Assembly: GCA_002711415.1 (NCBI GenBank)
Contig: PARI01000017.1
Location: 58,502-122,501 of the forward strand
DNA: 64,000 nucleotides
Direction: 5' to 3'
Source of the DNA: Phycisphaerae bacterium
GTDB taxonomy: Bacteria; Planctomycetota; Phycisphaerae; Phycisphaerales; SM1A02
Shown here in pieces: positions 38,331 through 46,872 of this stretch. The translations under genes were made by a program, and so were the position numbers. Each line of letters begins with the position of its first letter. The first letter of the stretch is position 1. A model generated the notes under the pieces. The model made no database searches. It was not told the origin of the DNA and saw only the letters and a program-made list of their open reading frames with translations.

Positions 38331-38529
38331 GCGGGAATTCCGGTACGTCGTTGGGGTATCGGGATTCTAACTCCTGCGGGCACGGTCGGCTGGAAGGTGC
38401 CGCGCTGCCATGAAAACACCTGAATTCATGGAACTTGTCAATATCATCCCGCTCTATACCATCTACATCAGGCAATTGCCTCGTGAGGGATGTTCCGGGG
38501 ATGATCACGCGATTGGCTCGGCACTGCAC

Positions 38530-38922
38530 ATGCACAGAAACCTACTCATTTCAGTTTGTGTCATCGTGAGTTTCCTGGCTTCCGGCTGCGGTGATGGTCG
38601 GGAGTTCAAGGATCCACCCCCGATCGAACTTGATCCGGACATGGTCGAGGCATCAAGGAGCGATCGCTTCGACGACTTTCGCTCCATGGCCCTCGAGTAT
38701 CGAAGCGCCAGGGATTCGATGCATGAGTTTCGCCGGGCCACCGGAAAGCAGCGAATGACGACCGAGCAGCGGATCGAGTACTCGAAGCTGTACAACCAGG
38801 TCTCCCCGCTCAGCGCCGCATGCGTCGCCTACATCGAGCAGGATCAGTGGTCCGAATCCGATCGTGAAGTCCTCTACTTCATCATGACCACGGCACCGAT
38901 AGACATCATCAAGCAGGACTGA
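38530..38922 (+). CDS. Small lipoprotein of unknown function
   Basis: 130 residues. N-terminal lipoprotein signal MHRNLLISVCVIVSFLASGC with lipobox LASGC, then a charged helical domain of about 105 residues (EYRSARDSMHEFRRATGKQR). The frame is open from 38410, but the signal peptide places the start at 38530; no clear ribosome-binding site is visible. Family not recognised. Confidence 0.68.
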   Translation: MHRNLLISVCVIVSFLASGCGDGREFKDPPPIELDPDMVEASRSDRFDDFRSMALEYRSARDSMHEFRRATGKQRMTTEQRIEYSKLYNQVSPLSAACVAYIEQDQWSESDREVLYFIMTTAPIDIIKQD

Positions 38923-38952
38923 TCATTTCGAGTGAGTGTCTCATGAAATGAA

Positions 38953-38975
38953 AAGGCCCGGCTCAACCGGGCCTT
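38953..38975 (-). terminator. Intrinsic terminator between convergent genes
   Basis: AAGGCCCGG and CCGGGCCTT form a 9-bp stem with a 5-base loop. On the minus strand it is followed by TTTTCATTTC, so it best ends the pseudopilin transcript (stop at 39003); it may also serve the convergent lipoprotein gene. Confidence 0.8.
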
Positions 38976-39002
38976 CTCAGGAATTGATTGTCTGTGGGAA
39001 TC

Positions 39003-39836
39003 CTAGCTGCCGACGATTCCAGGAAGCAGCTTCTTCCTGAAGTTGTAGTAGTCGATTCCAGGCTGCGTTGTCTCGTGGTCGAACAGGATGTTCGGGAGGT
39101 CTGGATCGGCCAGCTTGATCTGTTCGACCGAGCCGTCCGCATTGGAGATGTTGACCCTGTCCTCGTTCCAGAAGGCCGGGAAGTCGTGCCAGAGGGCTCC
39201 GGTCGGGGCCAGAAGCCATCCCTGCCAGTTCCATCCCCTCGGATCATCCTCCACGATCGACAGCATCGTGTCGGCCGGCTTGAGGATGCTGGTGATTCTC
39301 GGTGTCGCGGGCCCGTATCCCTGGAATGCCTCCCATTCATCGTCCGGGCACACGCTCGTTCCAACGAATGCGTTGATCGAGTAGCTGCGGACTCGGTCGG
39401 TCGGATCCTGCGGAGAGACATAGGCCTTCTCGTTGGCGCCCATGTATTCCCAGACGCTTCCATCCCGGAGCGATCCGATGAGTTCCTCTGTCTGGTCGCT
39501 CGAGAGGTTCATGACCCCATCGTTGTTCTTCGCACACACCCAGTTGTTCTCGACGATGGTGACCTCTCCGTCCAGGAATCCAGCCTTCTCCTCGGTCCTG
39601 GGATTCGGCCAGATGCCCTTGTGGTCGGTTGCATACGAATTGAAGGCAACGGCGACCTGACGCTGGTTGCTCAGATCAGCGGTCGAACGCGTCGAAACCT
39701 GGATCTTGTCGATTGCCACCAACAACAGTGCGATCAACAGCGCGATCAGGGCAACAACGACGAGCAACTCAACCAGCGTGAAGCCGGATGTCCTGCTCGA
39801 GGTGATCAGTGGTGTATTCGTTGTTCTTGATCGCAT
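39003..39836 (-). CDS. Type II secretion-like pseudopilin (DUF1559-like)
   Basis: 277 residues. A prepilin leader ending at G followed by FTLVELLVVVALIALLIALLL, the class III signal cut by prepilin peptidase. The body resembles planctomycete DUF1559-type pseudopilins, ending in a region with VNISNADGSVEQIKL that corresponds to the H-x9-DG tail. Likely assembled into an inner-membrane pseudopilus or used as an exported minor pilin; secretion machinery is not in the window. The ATG at 39836 directly precedes the leader; the frame extends to 39971. Confidence 0.82.
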   Translation of the reverse strand: MRSRTTNTPLITSSRTSGFTLVELLVVVALIALLIALLLVAIDKIQVSTRSTADLSNQRQVAVAFNSYATDHKGIWPNPRTEEKAGFLDGEVTIVENNWVCAKNNDGVMNLSSDQTEELIGSLRDGSVWEYMGANEKAYVSPQDPTDRVRSYSINAFVGTSVCPDDEWEAFQGYGPATPRITSILKPADTMLSIVEDDPRGWNWQGWLLAPTGALWHDFPAFWNEDRVNISNADGSVEQIKLADPDLPNILFDHETTQPGIDYYNFRKKLLPGIVGS

Positions 39837-39967
39837 GCTGGTCACTCGCGAACTGGTGCGGAAGTTCCATGAAATGACACTGGATAATACTACCACCTCG
39901 ATCGGTCTAAACCGTTTCAATTCAATCATTTCCGTGACGAACGCCTGTTTTGACTGCCCAGAGGGGG

Positions 39968-40369
39968 TCATCCAGCATCCAGTCGATCCAATGGAAGACG
40001 ATCGCTGGCCTCGTGTTCACGATCAAGCCTGTCCTCGGCCGGGGCCAGTCGGACGAACTGCCGAATCCAGACACGTGGGATCTTGGTCACGCCACCCATG
40101 TCATCGGGACCCTTGGAATCGGTTACGGAAACCATGTCCTCGTCTTCGTAGACCAGGAGTCCGACCGTGTGCATCACCGGCAGCGGCCTTCGTGCGAACT
40201 CGAGCATCTCCTCGGGGTCCTGCCACCCGGGACCACCTTCGCTCTCGGCGTCCACCCAGTGGATGGACACCATTTCCCATTCGATTTCACTGAAGTTCTC
40301 CAGGGGCGACCTGTCACGATCTCGTTCCCTCGAGCGACCTTCCGGTGCGGATCGTCTTGCATCTGCCAT
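39968..40369 (-). CDS. Small conserved-looking protein of unknown function
   Basis: 133 residues, soluble. The first 25 are Arg-rich and probably disordered. The core runs VSIHWVDAESEGGPGW ... LPVMHTVGLLVYEDEDMV ... GGVTKIPRVWIRQFVRL, a compact beta fold I have seen as a widespread small hypothetical protein but cannot name. GAGG 7 bases before the ATG at 40369 selects this start over 40417. Confidence 0.6.
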   Translation of the reverse strand: MADARRSAPEGRSRERDRDRSPLENFSEIEWEMVSIHWVDAESEGGPGWQDPEEMLEFARRPLPVMHTVGLLVYEDEDMVSVTDSKGPDDMGGVTKIPRVWIRQFVRLAPAEDRLDREHEASDRLPLDRLDAG

Positions 40370-40663
40370 GGCACTACCTCGATTCCAGGGGATGCATCCC
40401 CAGTATTGACAACCCATGAAGACGGGTTTCGTTTCAGGGCCCGATCATCATGCAGGGTACCCCCTCCAAGCACCCGGCAAGCGGATCCGGCCGGTTCGGC
40501 ATGTCATGTCGGAGCATGGACTCCCACGGCCCGGAAGGCAGGAAGTCCCTATATCTTTGTATGCAGGACACCCCCTGTCCGACCACGACAAATGGGTCGA
40601 TCCTGGAATTTTCCAGGTCGGATGATTGGCCAATATTCCCTATTTTTCAGGGATTAGGTGCTC
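40370..40663. other. 294-base intergenic region
   Basis: No gene supported. It holds the promoter side of the 133-residue protein gene and the 3' side of the Cys-rich dockerin gene. A 7-bp inverted repeat with a 2-base centre lies at 40602-40617 (CCTGGAA...TTCCAGG), 47 bases past the latter's stop; without a T run it is at best a weak terminator. Plus-strand frames here lack start signals. Confidence 0.4.
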
Positions 40664-41224
40664 TCAGCACGGGCCCCAGAGGTTGAGCAGCTTTCCAAGG
40701 TCGGCCCCATTGATGAAGCCGTTGCCGTCAAGGTCCATATCAGATTGCATCATCCATTCCGAGAGCAGGCTGGCCAGGTCGGTTCCATCCACGATGCCAT
40801 CACCGTTGAAGTCCCCCTCGCATGTTTCTGGATCCTCGCAGACTGCGCAGATCTCCGTGGCTCGATCAGCGCACATGAGATCCCAGCTCGTGTCACAGCA
40901 GAATGGATCGATGGCACAGACCACCGTGCAACAGTCGTCATCCTCACAGAACGGTGTGCTGTTCTTGATGCAGCAGTTCCCGGTGCCTTCGCTGCCACAT
41001 TCATCAGGCTCTCCGCAGAGTTCATGTGCGATCTCAACGCAATCCTGGTCCCACTCCAGTTCACAGCAGAGCGGGTTGACCTGACAGACCACCGAGGTGC
41101 ATTCCTGGTCATCGCATCCGGTCCAGGGATGGGGTTCAAAGCAGTCGCTGGACAGGGCCAGGAGTACAGGCGCACACAGCAACAGAACCGCAGGCACGGC
41201 CCATTTATGGCTGATATACGACAT
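40664..41224 (-). CDS. Exported Cys-rich protein with C-terminal dockerin-like domain
   Basis: 186 residues. A signal peptide (about 1-26) is followed by two Cys-rich modules, CQVNPLCCELEWDQDC and CAIDPFCCDTSWDLMC, each bounded by further cysteines. Two calcium-loop segments follow: DFNGDGIVDGTDLASLLSEW and DLDGNGFINGADLGKLLNLWG. The Cys module is the same as the one in the protein at 19067-21028. Probably disulfide-stabilised and extracellular. AAGGAG stands 8 bases before the ATG at 41224; the frame extends to 41254. Confidence 0.83.
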   Translation of the reverse strand: MSYISHKWAVPAVLLLCAPVLLALSSDCFEPHPWTGCDDQECTSVVCQVNPLCCELEWDQDCVEIAHELCGEPDECGSEGTGNCCIKNSTPFCEDDDCCTVVCAIDPFCCDTSWDLMCADRATEICAVCEDPETCEGDFNGDGIVDGTDLASLLSEWMMQSDMDLDGNGFINGADLGKLLNLWGPC

Positions 41225-41454
41225 CGACTTGGCTCCTTTTCCTCGGGGTTTCAACGCGAGAAACCCACTTCCCCCTACTTTTCCCCATCACCAAATGTTC
41301 GGATAAGGCCTTCCCTTGGATCCTTAATATGAGGTCCTATCCTCATTAAATCCAAGCAATTTCATGACTTTCAGCAGGTTATCCCCCCTGCACCTCCCCC
41401 AAGGCCTTGAAAGGCCATCGATCCGGGATCCGGGTGGACCGGGTTCTCGACAAG

Positions 41455-41527
41455 TGGAGCCGATCGGGCTTGAACCGACGACCTCCTGCATGCCATGCAG
41501 GCGCTCTCCCAACTGAGCTACGGCCCC
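41455..41527 (-). tRNA. tRNA-Ala(GGC)
   Basis: A full cloverleaf on the minus strand: acceptor GGGGCCG (41521-41527) with CGGCTCC (41456-41462), containing the G3-U70 wobble pair that marks alanine tRNA. The D arm is GCTC/GAGC, the anticodon stem CCTGC/GCAGG, the loop ATGGCAT with anticodon GGC, and the T arm carries GGTTCAAGCC. The discriminator is A (41455) and the CCA end is not encoded. Confidence 0.95.
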
Positions 41528-41530
41528 ATG

Positions 41531-41550
41531 CAAGACCCTGCCGGGTCTTG
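41531..41550 (-). promoter_or_regulatory. Hairpin directly upstream of tRNA-Ala
   Basis: CAAGACCC (41531-41538) and GGGTCTTG (41543-41550) make an 8-bp perfect stem with a 4-base loop, ending 3 bases before the tRNA 5' end. It may terminate transcription from the S9 peptidase gene or be part of the tRNA precursor; no T run follows. Confidence 0.4.
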
Positions 41551-41620
41551 TGAATCGGCAAGCCTACACCAAGGCACCTGACGCGGCAAGCATATGGCGA
41601 CCAGTCGTTTTCAACCCGCT

Positions 41621-43858
41621 TCAGCCCGGCCTGAGGGCCTGCGGGGCCGGTCTTCGGTTCTCGATGAAGCGTCCGAAGAACTCGATCATACGATCCAGCC
41701 GGTCCATCCTCTGTCTCGGATCACCCGTTCGACTGAGGTCATGCCCGGCACCGGGATAGATCACGTACTCGACAGGTTTCTCCAGCACCTTCAGTGCCCT
41801 GAAGAGCATCGCCGATTGTGACACGCCTGTTCGCAGGTCGTTCTCCGCATGCATGATCATCAGCGGTGTCCTGATCTGCCTGGCATCAAGAAACGGGTTG
41901 TTCCGATCCATCAGGTCACGGAACCTCGATTCGAAGGGATATCCACCGAAGCTCCATTCAACCAGCCTCCAGGCATTGCCCTCGCCGAAGAATGTTCCAA
42001 GTTCGTAGACTCCCCGCTGCGCCACGGCCGCCTTGAACCGATGATCATGCGCGATGGTCCATGCCGTGAGAAATCCGCCATAGCTGCCACCCGTGATGAG
42101 CAGTCGATCAGGGTCAACCCATCCGCTTTCAAGTGCAGCGTCGACCGCCGCGAGGCAGTCACCGGCCGGGCCCGGACCCCAGTCCCCCTGGTTGGCCGCA
42201 AGGAATGAGAGCCCGTATCCATCCGAACCCCTCGGGTTGGCGAAGACCACTCCATATCCCCATGAACAAAGCAGTTGGAATTCAAACCACATCGACGGAT
42301 CGCCAGGCCCCCACATCAGGCCCGGACCCCCGTGTACCTCGAGGACCAGTGGATAGTTTCTCCCTTCGATCATCTCGGTGGGAGGCATGAGCCAGTACTG
42401 GATGCGACTGCCATCGGGCCGATCGACCCATCCCTGGGTGGGCATCGACAACTGCTTCCCGGCGATCCACCTGTTCGGATCAAACAGCGTTCTCTTGCCA
42501 TCGCGATCACGGACCATGATCACGCTCGGGTTGCCCGGGCTCGAGGCGGTCCATGCAATGGTGCCCGCCGCGGTGTCGAATGTCCGGGCCTGCACCTGCC
42601 GGTCAGCCACCAGCACATCGGGCTTCAGGAGACTCGGGCTGATCCTGTTGAGACCGATGGTCCCGTCGGATGCCGAGTTGAAGAGGATCTCCGACCCCTC
42701 GCCAGTCCAACGAAACGAACGGACCGAGGCATCGACCTGCTCGGTCAGCCAGAGAGGATCTCCAGCACCGTCACTCGGCACGAGACCGATCTCGTTGTGA
42801 GTGATATGAGCCTGGTTGGTGTTTCTTGCGATGAAGCCGATCACGGTTCCATCGTTGCTCGGACTCGGCGAACGGAGCCTTCGGTCCTCGATCGACAGCA
42901 CCTTCCTGGTCCCGGAGCCATCCAGGTTCATCGACCACAGCGACAGGCTCCTTTCCCGATCGGGATGACTGGTTGATCCACTGTTTGATGCGAACACGAT
43001 CCGGCCCGTATTGGGCATGAATGCAGGATCCACGTGACTCCACGCTCCACGTGTGACACGAACTGGTTCAGAACCAGGCATGTCCAGGTCGATCACGAAC
43101 AACTGTGACAGCTTCATGTCCAGGGCCAGCGCCTGCTCATCCTGGTAGTCGAGCCGATGGACGACGATTGGATCGCCCTTCTTCGCGTTCTCATCGAGCC
43201 ACTCGGAGATCTCGTCCTTGGTTCCATCCGGAGACGGCGTGAAGGAGTTGCCTCTTGGCTCTTGATCATCCACCGGTTCACGTCCCGGTCGTTCAAGGGA
43301 CCATTCCGGGTATCCGTCCATCGCGATGATGTCCCGCAGCGGCACATCGCTTTGGATGACCATGTACCTGCCATCCGGACTGAAGACGAACTGCCTGACT
43401 CCGTTGGGCATGTCCGTAGCCATCCGGGGTTCACCGCCGTCCAACGGCATCAGCCACACCTGTGCCTTGCCATCGACGGTTCGAAGGAACGCCAGTTCAC
43501 GGTCGCCAGGCACGAATTCCGGTCGAGTGTCGTCTCGCTTCCCACGTGTCAACTGGATGCCTGCGGATTCGACCTGATCCGTCCTGAACAGGTGGATATG
43601 GCTCCGGTACTCGTACCCCGACGAATCAGGTTCCTCCGTTGCGTGGATGGAGCGAACCGAAGCCGCGACGAGCATGCCATCGCTCGAGAGCGTGACCTGC
43701 TCGACCAGCCGGATCTTCAGCATGTCCGTTGTGACGATCGGTTCAAGGCCGGTCTGCGCGATGACGGATGGGTGGGCGATGAGCCATGACAACAGGACCA
43801 CGATGATCGTGATCACCCCGGTCCACTTCTGTTCCTGTTTCAGACCCATGCGATGCAT
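41621..43858 (-). CDS. S9-family serine peptidase (prolyl oligopeptidase type)
   Basis: 745 residues. An N-terminal hydrophobic signal or anchor (about 14-34), a beta-propeller with PD40-like strands (FVFSPDGRYMVIQSD, SPSNDGTVIGFI), then an alpha/beta hydrolase domain. The catalytic triad is visible: Ser in GGSYGGFLTAW, Asp in MIMHAENDLRTG and His in YPGAGHDLS. It is likely a periplasmic acylaminoacyl- or dipeptidyl-peptidase-like enzyme that trims peptides. Start choice between 43858 and the ATG three codons later is open. Confidence 0.93.
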   Translation of the reverse strand: MHRMGLKQEQKWTGVITIIVVLLSWLIAHPSVIAQTGLEPIVTTDMLKIRLVEQVTLSSDGMLVAASVRSIHATEEPDSSGYEYRSHIHLFRTDQVESAGIQLTRGKRDDTRPEFVPGDRELAFLRTVDGKAQVWLMPLDGGEPRMATDMPNGVRQFVFSPDGRYMVIQSDVPLRDIIAMDGYPEWSLERPGREPVDDQEPRGNSFTPSPDGTKDEISEWLDENAKKGDPIVVHRLDYQDEQALALDMKLSQLFVIDLDMPGSEPVRVTRGAWSHVDPAFMPNTGRIVFASNSGSTSHPDRERSLSLWSMNLDGSGTRKVLSIEDRRLRSPSPSNDGTVIGFIARNTNQAHITHNEIGLVPSDGAGDPLWLTEQVDASVRSFRWTGEGSEILFNSASDGTIGLNRISPSLLKPDVLVADRQVQARTFDTAAGTIAWTASSPGNPSVIMVRDRDGKRTLFDPNRWIAGKQLSMPTQGWVDRPDGSRIQYWLMPPTEMIEGRNYPLVLEVHGGPGLMWGPGDPSMWFEFQLLCSWGYGVVFANPRGSDGYGLSFLAANQGDWGPGPAGDCLAAVDAALESGWVDPDRLLITGGSYGGFLTAWTIAHDHRFKAAVAQRGVYELGTFFGEGNAWRLVEWSFGGYPFESRFRDLMDRNNPFLDARQIRTPLMIMHAENDLRTGVSQSAMLFRALKVLEKPVEYVIYPGAGHDLSRTGDPRQRMDRLDRMIEFFGRFIENRRPAPQALRPG

Positions 43859-43882
43859 GCGCCGACTCTATTCCCCGGACGG

Positions 43883-44221
43883 TCAGGAAGCGACCAGCAG
43901 CGAGTCGATCGCCTCCGAGAACTGTGTCTTTGGAAGGACGCCAACGAACTTGTTCACGACCTCGCCATTCTTGAGAATGAGCACGGTCGGGATCGACTGG
44001 ACGCCGTACTTCACCGGCATCGCCTGATTGTCATCGATGTTCATCTTGCCGATCCTGGCCCGACCGGCGTAATCAGCCGCCAGTTCATCGATCGTCGGCC
44101 CGAGCATCTTGCATGGCTGGCACCACTCGGCCCAGAAGTCCACGAGCACCGGCATCTCCGAGTTGATCGCGTCGGCTTCGAAGTTGTCGTCGGTGAATTC
44201 AAAGAGTGCTTCGCTCGCCAT
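43883..44221 (-). CDS. trxA: Thioredoxin with WCQPC active site
   Basis: 112 residues, a complete thioredoxin fold: PVLVDFWAEWCQPCKMLGP, redox cysteines C34 and C37, cis-proline in SIPT (P78) and LILKNGEVV. The dipeptide between the cysteines is QP instead of the usual GP. No signal peptide, so cytoplasmic. AGGAG stands 10 bases upstream. It follows folP by 69 bases. Confidence 0.95.
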   Translation of the reverse strand: MASEALFEFTDDNFEADAINSEMPVLVDFWAEWCQPCKMLGPTIDELAADYAGRARIGKMNIDDNQAMPVKYGVQSIPTVLILKNGEVVNKFVGVLPKTQFSEAIDSLLVAS

Positions 44222-44290
44222 TGGTACTGTGCTCCTGATTGATGTGTGTTCTGGATCGAGAAGGCAATGGTATCACCCTCCCGTACGATC

Positions 44291-45205
44291 TCAACCACCG
44301 GAACCACTGGCCGGAACGATGCTGCTGGATCGCACCGCCTCGGCGACCTGGAGTCCCTGGTAGTGCTCCACGACATCGTGCACCCTGAACAGCCGGACGC
44401 CACGGTCAAATGCCATGATCGATGCGGCGACCGAACCCACGACCCTCTCGCTCGGCTGCTCGACTCCCGAGGCGGCCCCGATGAAGCTCTTCCTGCTGGC
44501 CCCGACCAGCACGGGATACCCGGTGGAGGTGATCTCGTTGATCCTGAGGACGAGGTTGAAGTTGTCCCGGACGGACTTGCCGAAGCCCAGCCCGGGATCG
44601 AGGCAGATGCAGTCCTGGTTCACCCCAGCGGACTCGGCCTCCCTGGCACGCTGCTCAAGGAATGTTCTGACGTCCGTGGTGACGTCTCCATACTCCGGTG
44701 GCGTGCGGTACTGGTTGCTGTAGTCGTCCTCCTCCGGGAGACGAAGCCGGTGCATCATGATCAGGCCGCATCCCCTGCGTGCGGTCAGGGCGAACATGTC
44801 GCTGTCGATCGTTCCGGCCGAGATGTCGTTGATGACATCGGCGCCGGCATCCAGAGCTGATTCAGCGACGCTGGCCCAGGTGGTGTCGACCGAGATCAAC
44901 TCGTCGCACTGGTCGCGGAGACGCCTGATCACCGGCAGGATGCGTTCCATCTGCTGATCGGGATCGACCCTCGTGGACCCCGGTCGGGTCGATTCACCAC
45001 CGACATCGATGATCGTCGCCCCCTCACGGACCATGCGCATCCCTGATTCCACCGCCGCGGTCGTGTCGAGGTTCTCGCCGCCATCAGAGAAACTGTCCGG
45101 GGTGACGTTCAACACGCCCATCAGCCGGTACGGCTTCAGGTCGAACAGCCGGTCCGGTGCGACCCTCCAGTAATCACAAGGCCCTGTTGATGGTCGAACC
45201 GTCAT
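44291..45205 (-). CDS. folP: Dihydropteroate synthase
   Basis: 304 residues. Condenses p-aminobenzoate with dihydropterin pyrophosphate in folate synthesis. Signature motifs are GVLNVTPDSFSDGG, IIDVGGESTRPG, ELISVDTTW, CLDPGLGFGKS, VLVGASRKSF and the final RVHDVVEH. The start is the ATG at 45205, which overlaps the stop of the upstream gene (TGATG), not the TTG at 45208. Translational coupling to an exported protein gene is unusual for this enzyme. Confidence 0.96.
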   Translation of the reverse strand: MTVRPSTGPCDYWRVAPDRLFDLKPYRLMGVLNVTPDSFSDGGENLDTTAAVESGMRMVREGATIIDVGGESTRPGSTRVDPDQQMERILPVIRRLRDQCDELISVDTTWASVAESALDAGADVINDISAGTIDSDMFALTARRGCGLIMMHRLRLPEEDDYSNQYRTPPEYGDVTTDVRTFLEQRAREAESAGVNQDCICLDPGLGFGKSVRDNFNLVLRINEITSTGYPVLVGASRKSFIGAASGVEQPSERVVGSVAASIMAFDRGVRLFRVHDVVEHYQGLQVAEAVRSSSIVPASGSGG

Positions 45206-46872
45206 CAACCCGGACTCCGCTGTTCTGGGAATCCCATACCACGGAACATGTCCTGGAAATCCCCCCCGGTCATGGCCTGATCCAGGATGAGCCCGAGGAT
45301 GCTGGATGGCAGCACCATCGAGAAACGCATGGCGCCCCCATCGATGTCCATGGCCATCCCGACAGGCTCAAGTCCCGGCGGCATCTTGAACATCGAATCA
45401 CCGAGTCCCGGGATCATGCTGGACACCTGGTTGACCAGTTTCCCGATCTGTCCGATGTCGATGAAGATCGTCATGTCCGGGTCATCGATCAGCCATGAGC
45501 TCATCGCCTTGATCACACCGTACTGGGCGAGGTTCTCTCCCCCGCCGGCAGCGGCGACGGCGGCGTTCAGGACATCAGGTCTCTGGCTGAACGTGATGAC
45601 TACCTCGTTCCCGACCGCCTTCACCAGCCCCTTGGTACCCCTGCTCCCGGTCATCATCGTACGGATCATCTTGTCGAATCCCGGATTCCTCTTGAAACCA
45701 TCCGGCATCTGGTCCGGCGGGATGTAGGACTCCTTGATCAGGAATGCATCTGCGATGGTGCCATCCCTGAGCTGTCGATTCTCGGCCCACTTGGTCTCCC
45801 ACTTGATGCCATCCCTGGTTCCGGCGGCCCCCTCGATCTGCGACCGCAATCTCGAGATGGTCTCGGTGGAATCATCGGATCCCAGGACGAGCGAGGCATC
45901 GTTGAGCAGGCCACCCGTGGCTATTCCGAGCTTGCTCGGATAGACACCGAGCTGGACCGTTCTGATCCGGTCGACCTGGTTGACCAGGTTTCCGACTCCC
46001 TCGTCCAGATTCAGTCCGCTCATTTCAAGCATCGCCTTGAATGGTTCGATTCCGCCCATGCCGTCCATGTCCATGGACATGGCGAAGTAGAAGGGTTTCG
46101 CGGGCAGGCGATCCAGCAGTGCCGGCCTTGTACTGGAACCACCCCGGGCCAGTTCAGCGTACGGGCTGTTCTTGTTCATGCTCGCCAGGCAGCGCATCCC
46201 CATGCCCAGTGGATCGAGTCGCACGCCGATGAGCATCGAGTCAAGCAGGTCGGCCATGTTGCGGCCATCCTCGTCGCTTGCAAGTTCCCGCATTCCCGTG
46301 TCGTCGATCCACAGCATGCAGTCCGCATCTTCGAGGATGCCGTCGACCGCGGAGCCGAGTGCATCGATTCTTCCCATGATGCCGTCACCGGGTTGGACGA
46401 AAGTCGTGCCGGGTGACATGACCGCCACGTGGCCCTCCAGTTCATGAATGTCGACAAGTTCACCATTCTTCATCATGTATCGATTCGCGCCCGGTTGTTC
46501 GACGGCATCCAGGTTGGCCTGGATGAACTCCTCGGCGCTCTTGACCGGCACCAGGATCGTGTATGGAATGCCGCCATCATCGAGATTGGAGATGTAGAGG
46601 ATGAGACTTCCGTTCTCGTTGATTCCGCTGGAGAAGCCCACGGCCGCCTTGAGCATGTCGATGGGTCGACCGCCGACAAGCAGTTCCGATTTCTCCATAC
46701 GCTCCATGCACTGCTCGATCTCGTTGCTCGCCTGCTTGAGATTCTCGACGATCACGAACGCGTTTGCGGACTCCGGAACAAGCTTCATCGAGTCCCTGAG
46801 TGATCCTTCGGCCACGCTCACAGCAAGGAAGACCACCATCACGGCCGATGTCATCATGCGATCACGAATCAT
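45205..46872 (-). CDS. Exported protein of unknown function, DUF3352-like
   Basis: 555 residues with a signal peptide (about 1-23). Begins MKLVPESANAFVIVENL and repeats mixed alpha/beta segments (FAMSMDMDGMGGIEPF, VQLGVYPSKLGIATGG, DMTIFIDIGQIGKL), an organisation like DUF3352 proteins; the assignment is weak. Met-rich in its C-terminal third. Its start overlaps the glutathione peroxidase stop (ATGA), and its stop overlaps the folP start. Confidence 0.65.
   Translation of the reverse strand: MIRDRMMTSAVMVVFLAVSVAEGSLRDSMKLVPESANAFVIVENLKQASNEIEQCMERMEKSELLVGGRPIDMLKAAVGFSSGINENGSLILYISNLDDGGIPYTILVPVKSAEEFIQANLDAVEQPGANRYMMKNGELVDIHELEGHVAVMSPGTTFVQPGDGIMGRIDALGSAVDGILEDADCMLWIDDTGMRELASDEDGRNMADLLDSMLIGVRLDPLGMGMRCLASMNKNSPYAELARGGSSTRPALLDRLPAKPFYFAMSMDMDGMGGIEPFKAMLEMSGLNLDEGVGNLVNQVDRIRTVQLGVYPSKLGIATGGLLNDASLVLGSDDSTETISRLRSQIEGAAGTRDGIKWETKWAENRQLRDGTIADAFLIKESYIPPDQMPDGFKRNPGFDKMIRTMMTGSRGTKGLVKAVGNEVVITFSQRPDVLNAAVAAAGGGENLAQYGVIKAMSSWLIDDPDMTIFIDIGQIGKLVNQVSSMIPGLGDSMFKMPPGLEPVGMAMDIDGGAMRFSMVLPSSILGLILDQAMTGGDFQDMFRGMGFPEQRSPG

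Noticed and set aside
41324-41561. Two short minus-strand frames over the tRNA region
   Set aside because: They translate the tRNA-Ala gene itself (the familiar VGRAPAWHAGGRRFKPDR type artefact).
45206-45250. Tetrahydrofolate riboswitch before folP
   Set aside because: folP starts inside the upstream gene's stop codon, leaving no leader.
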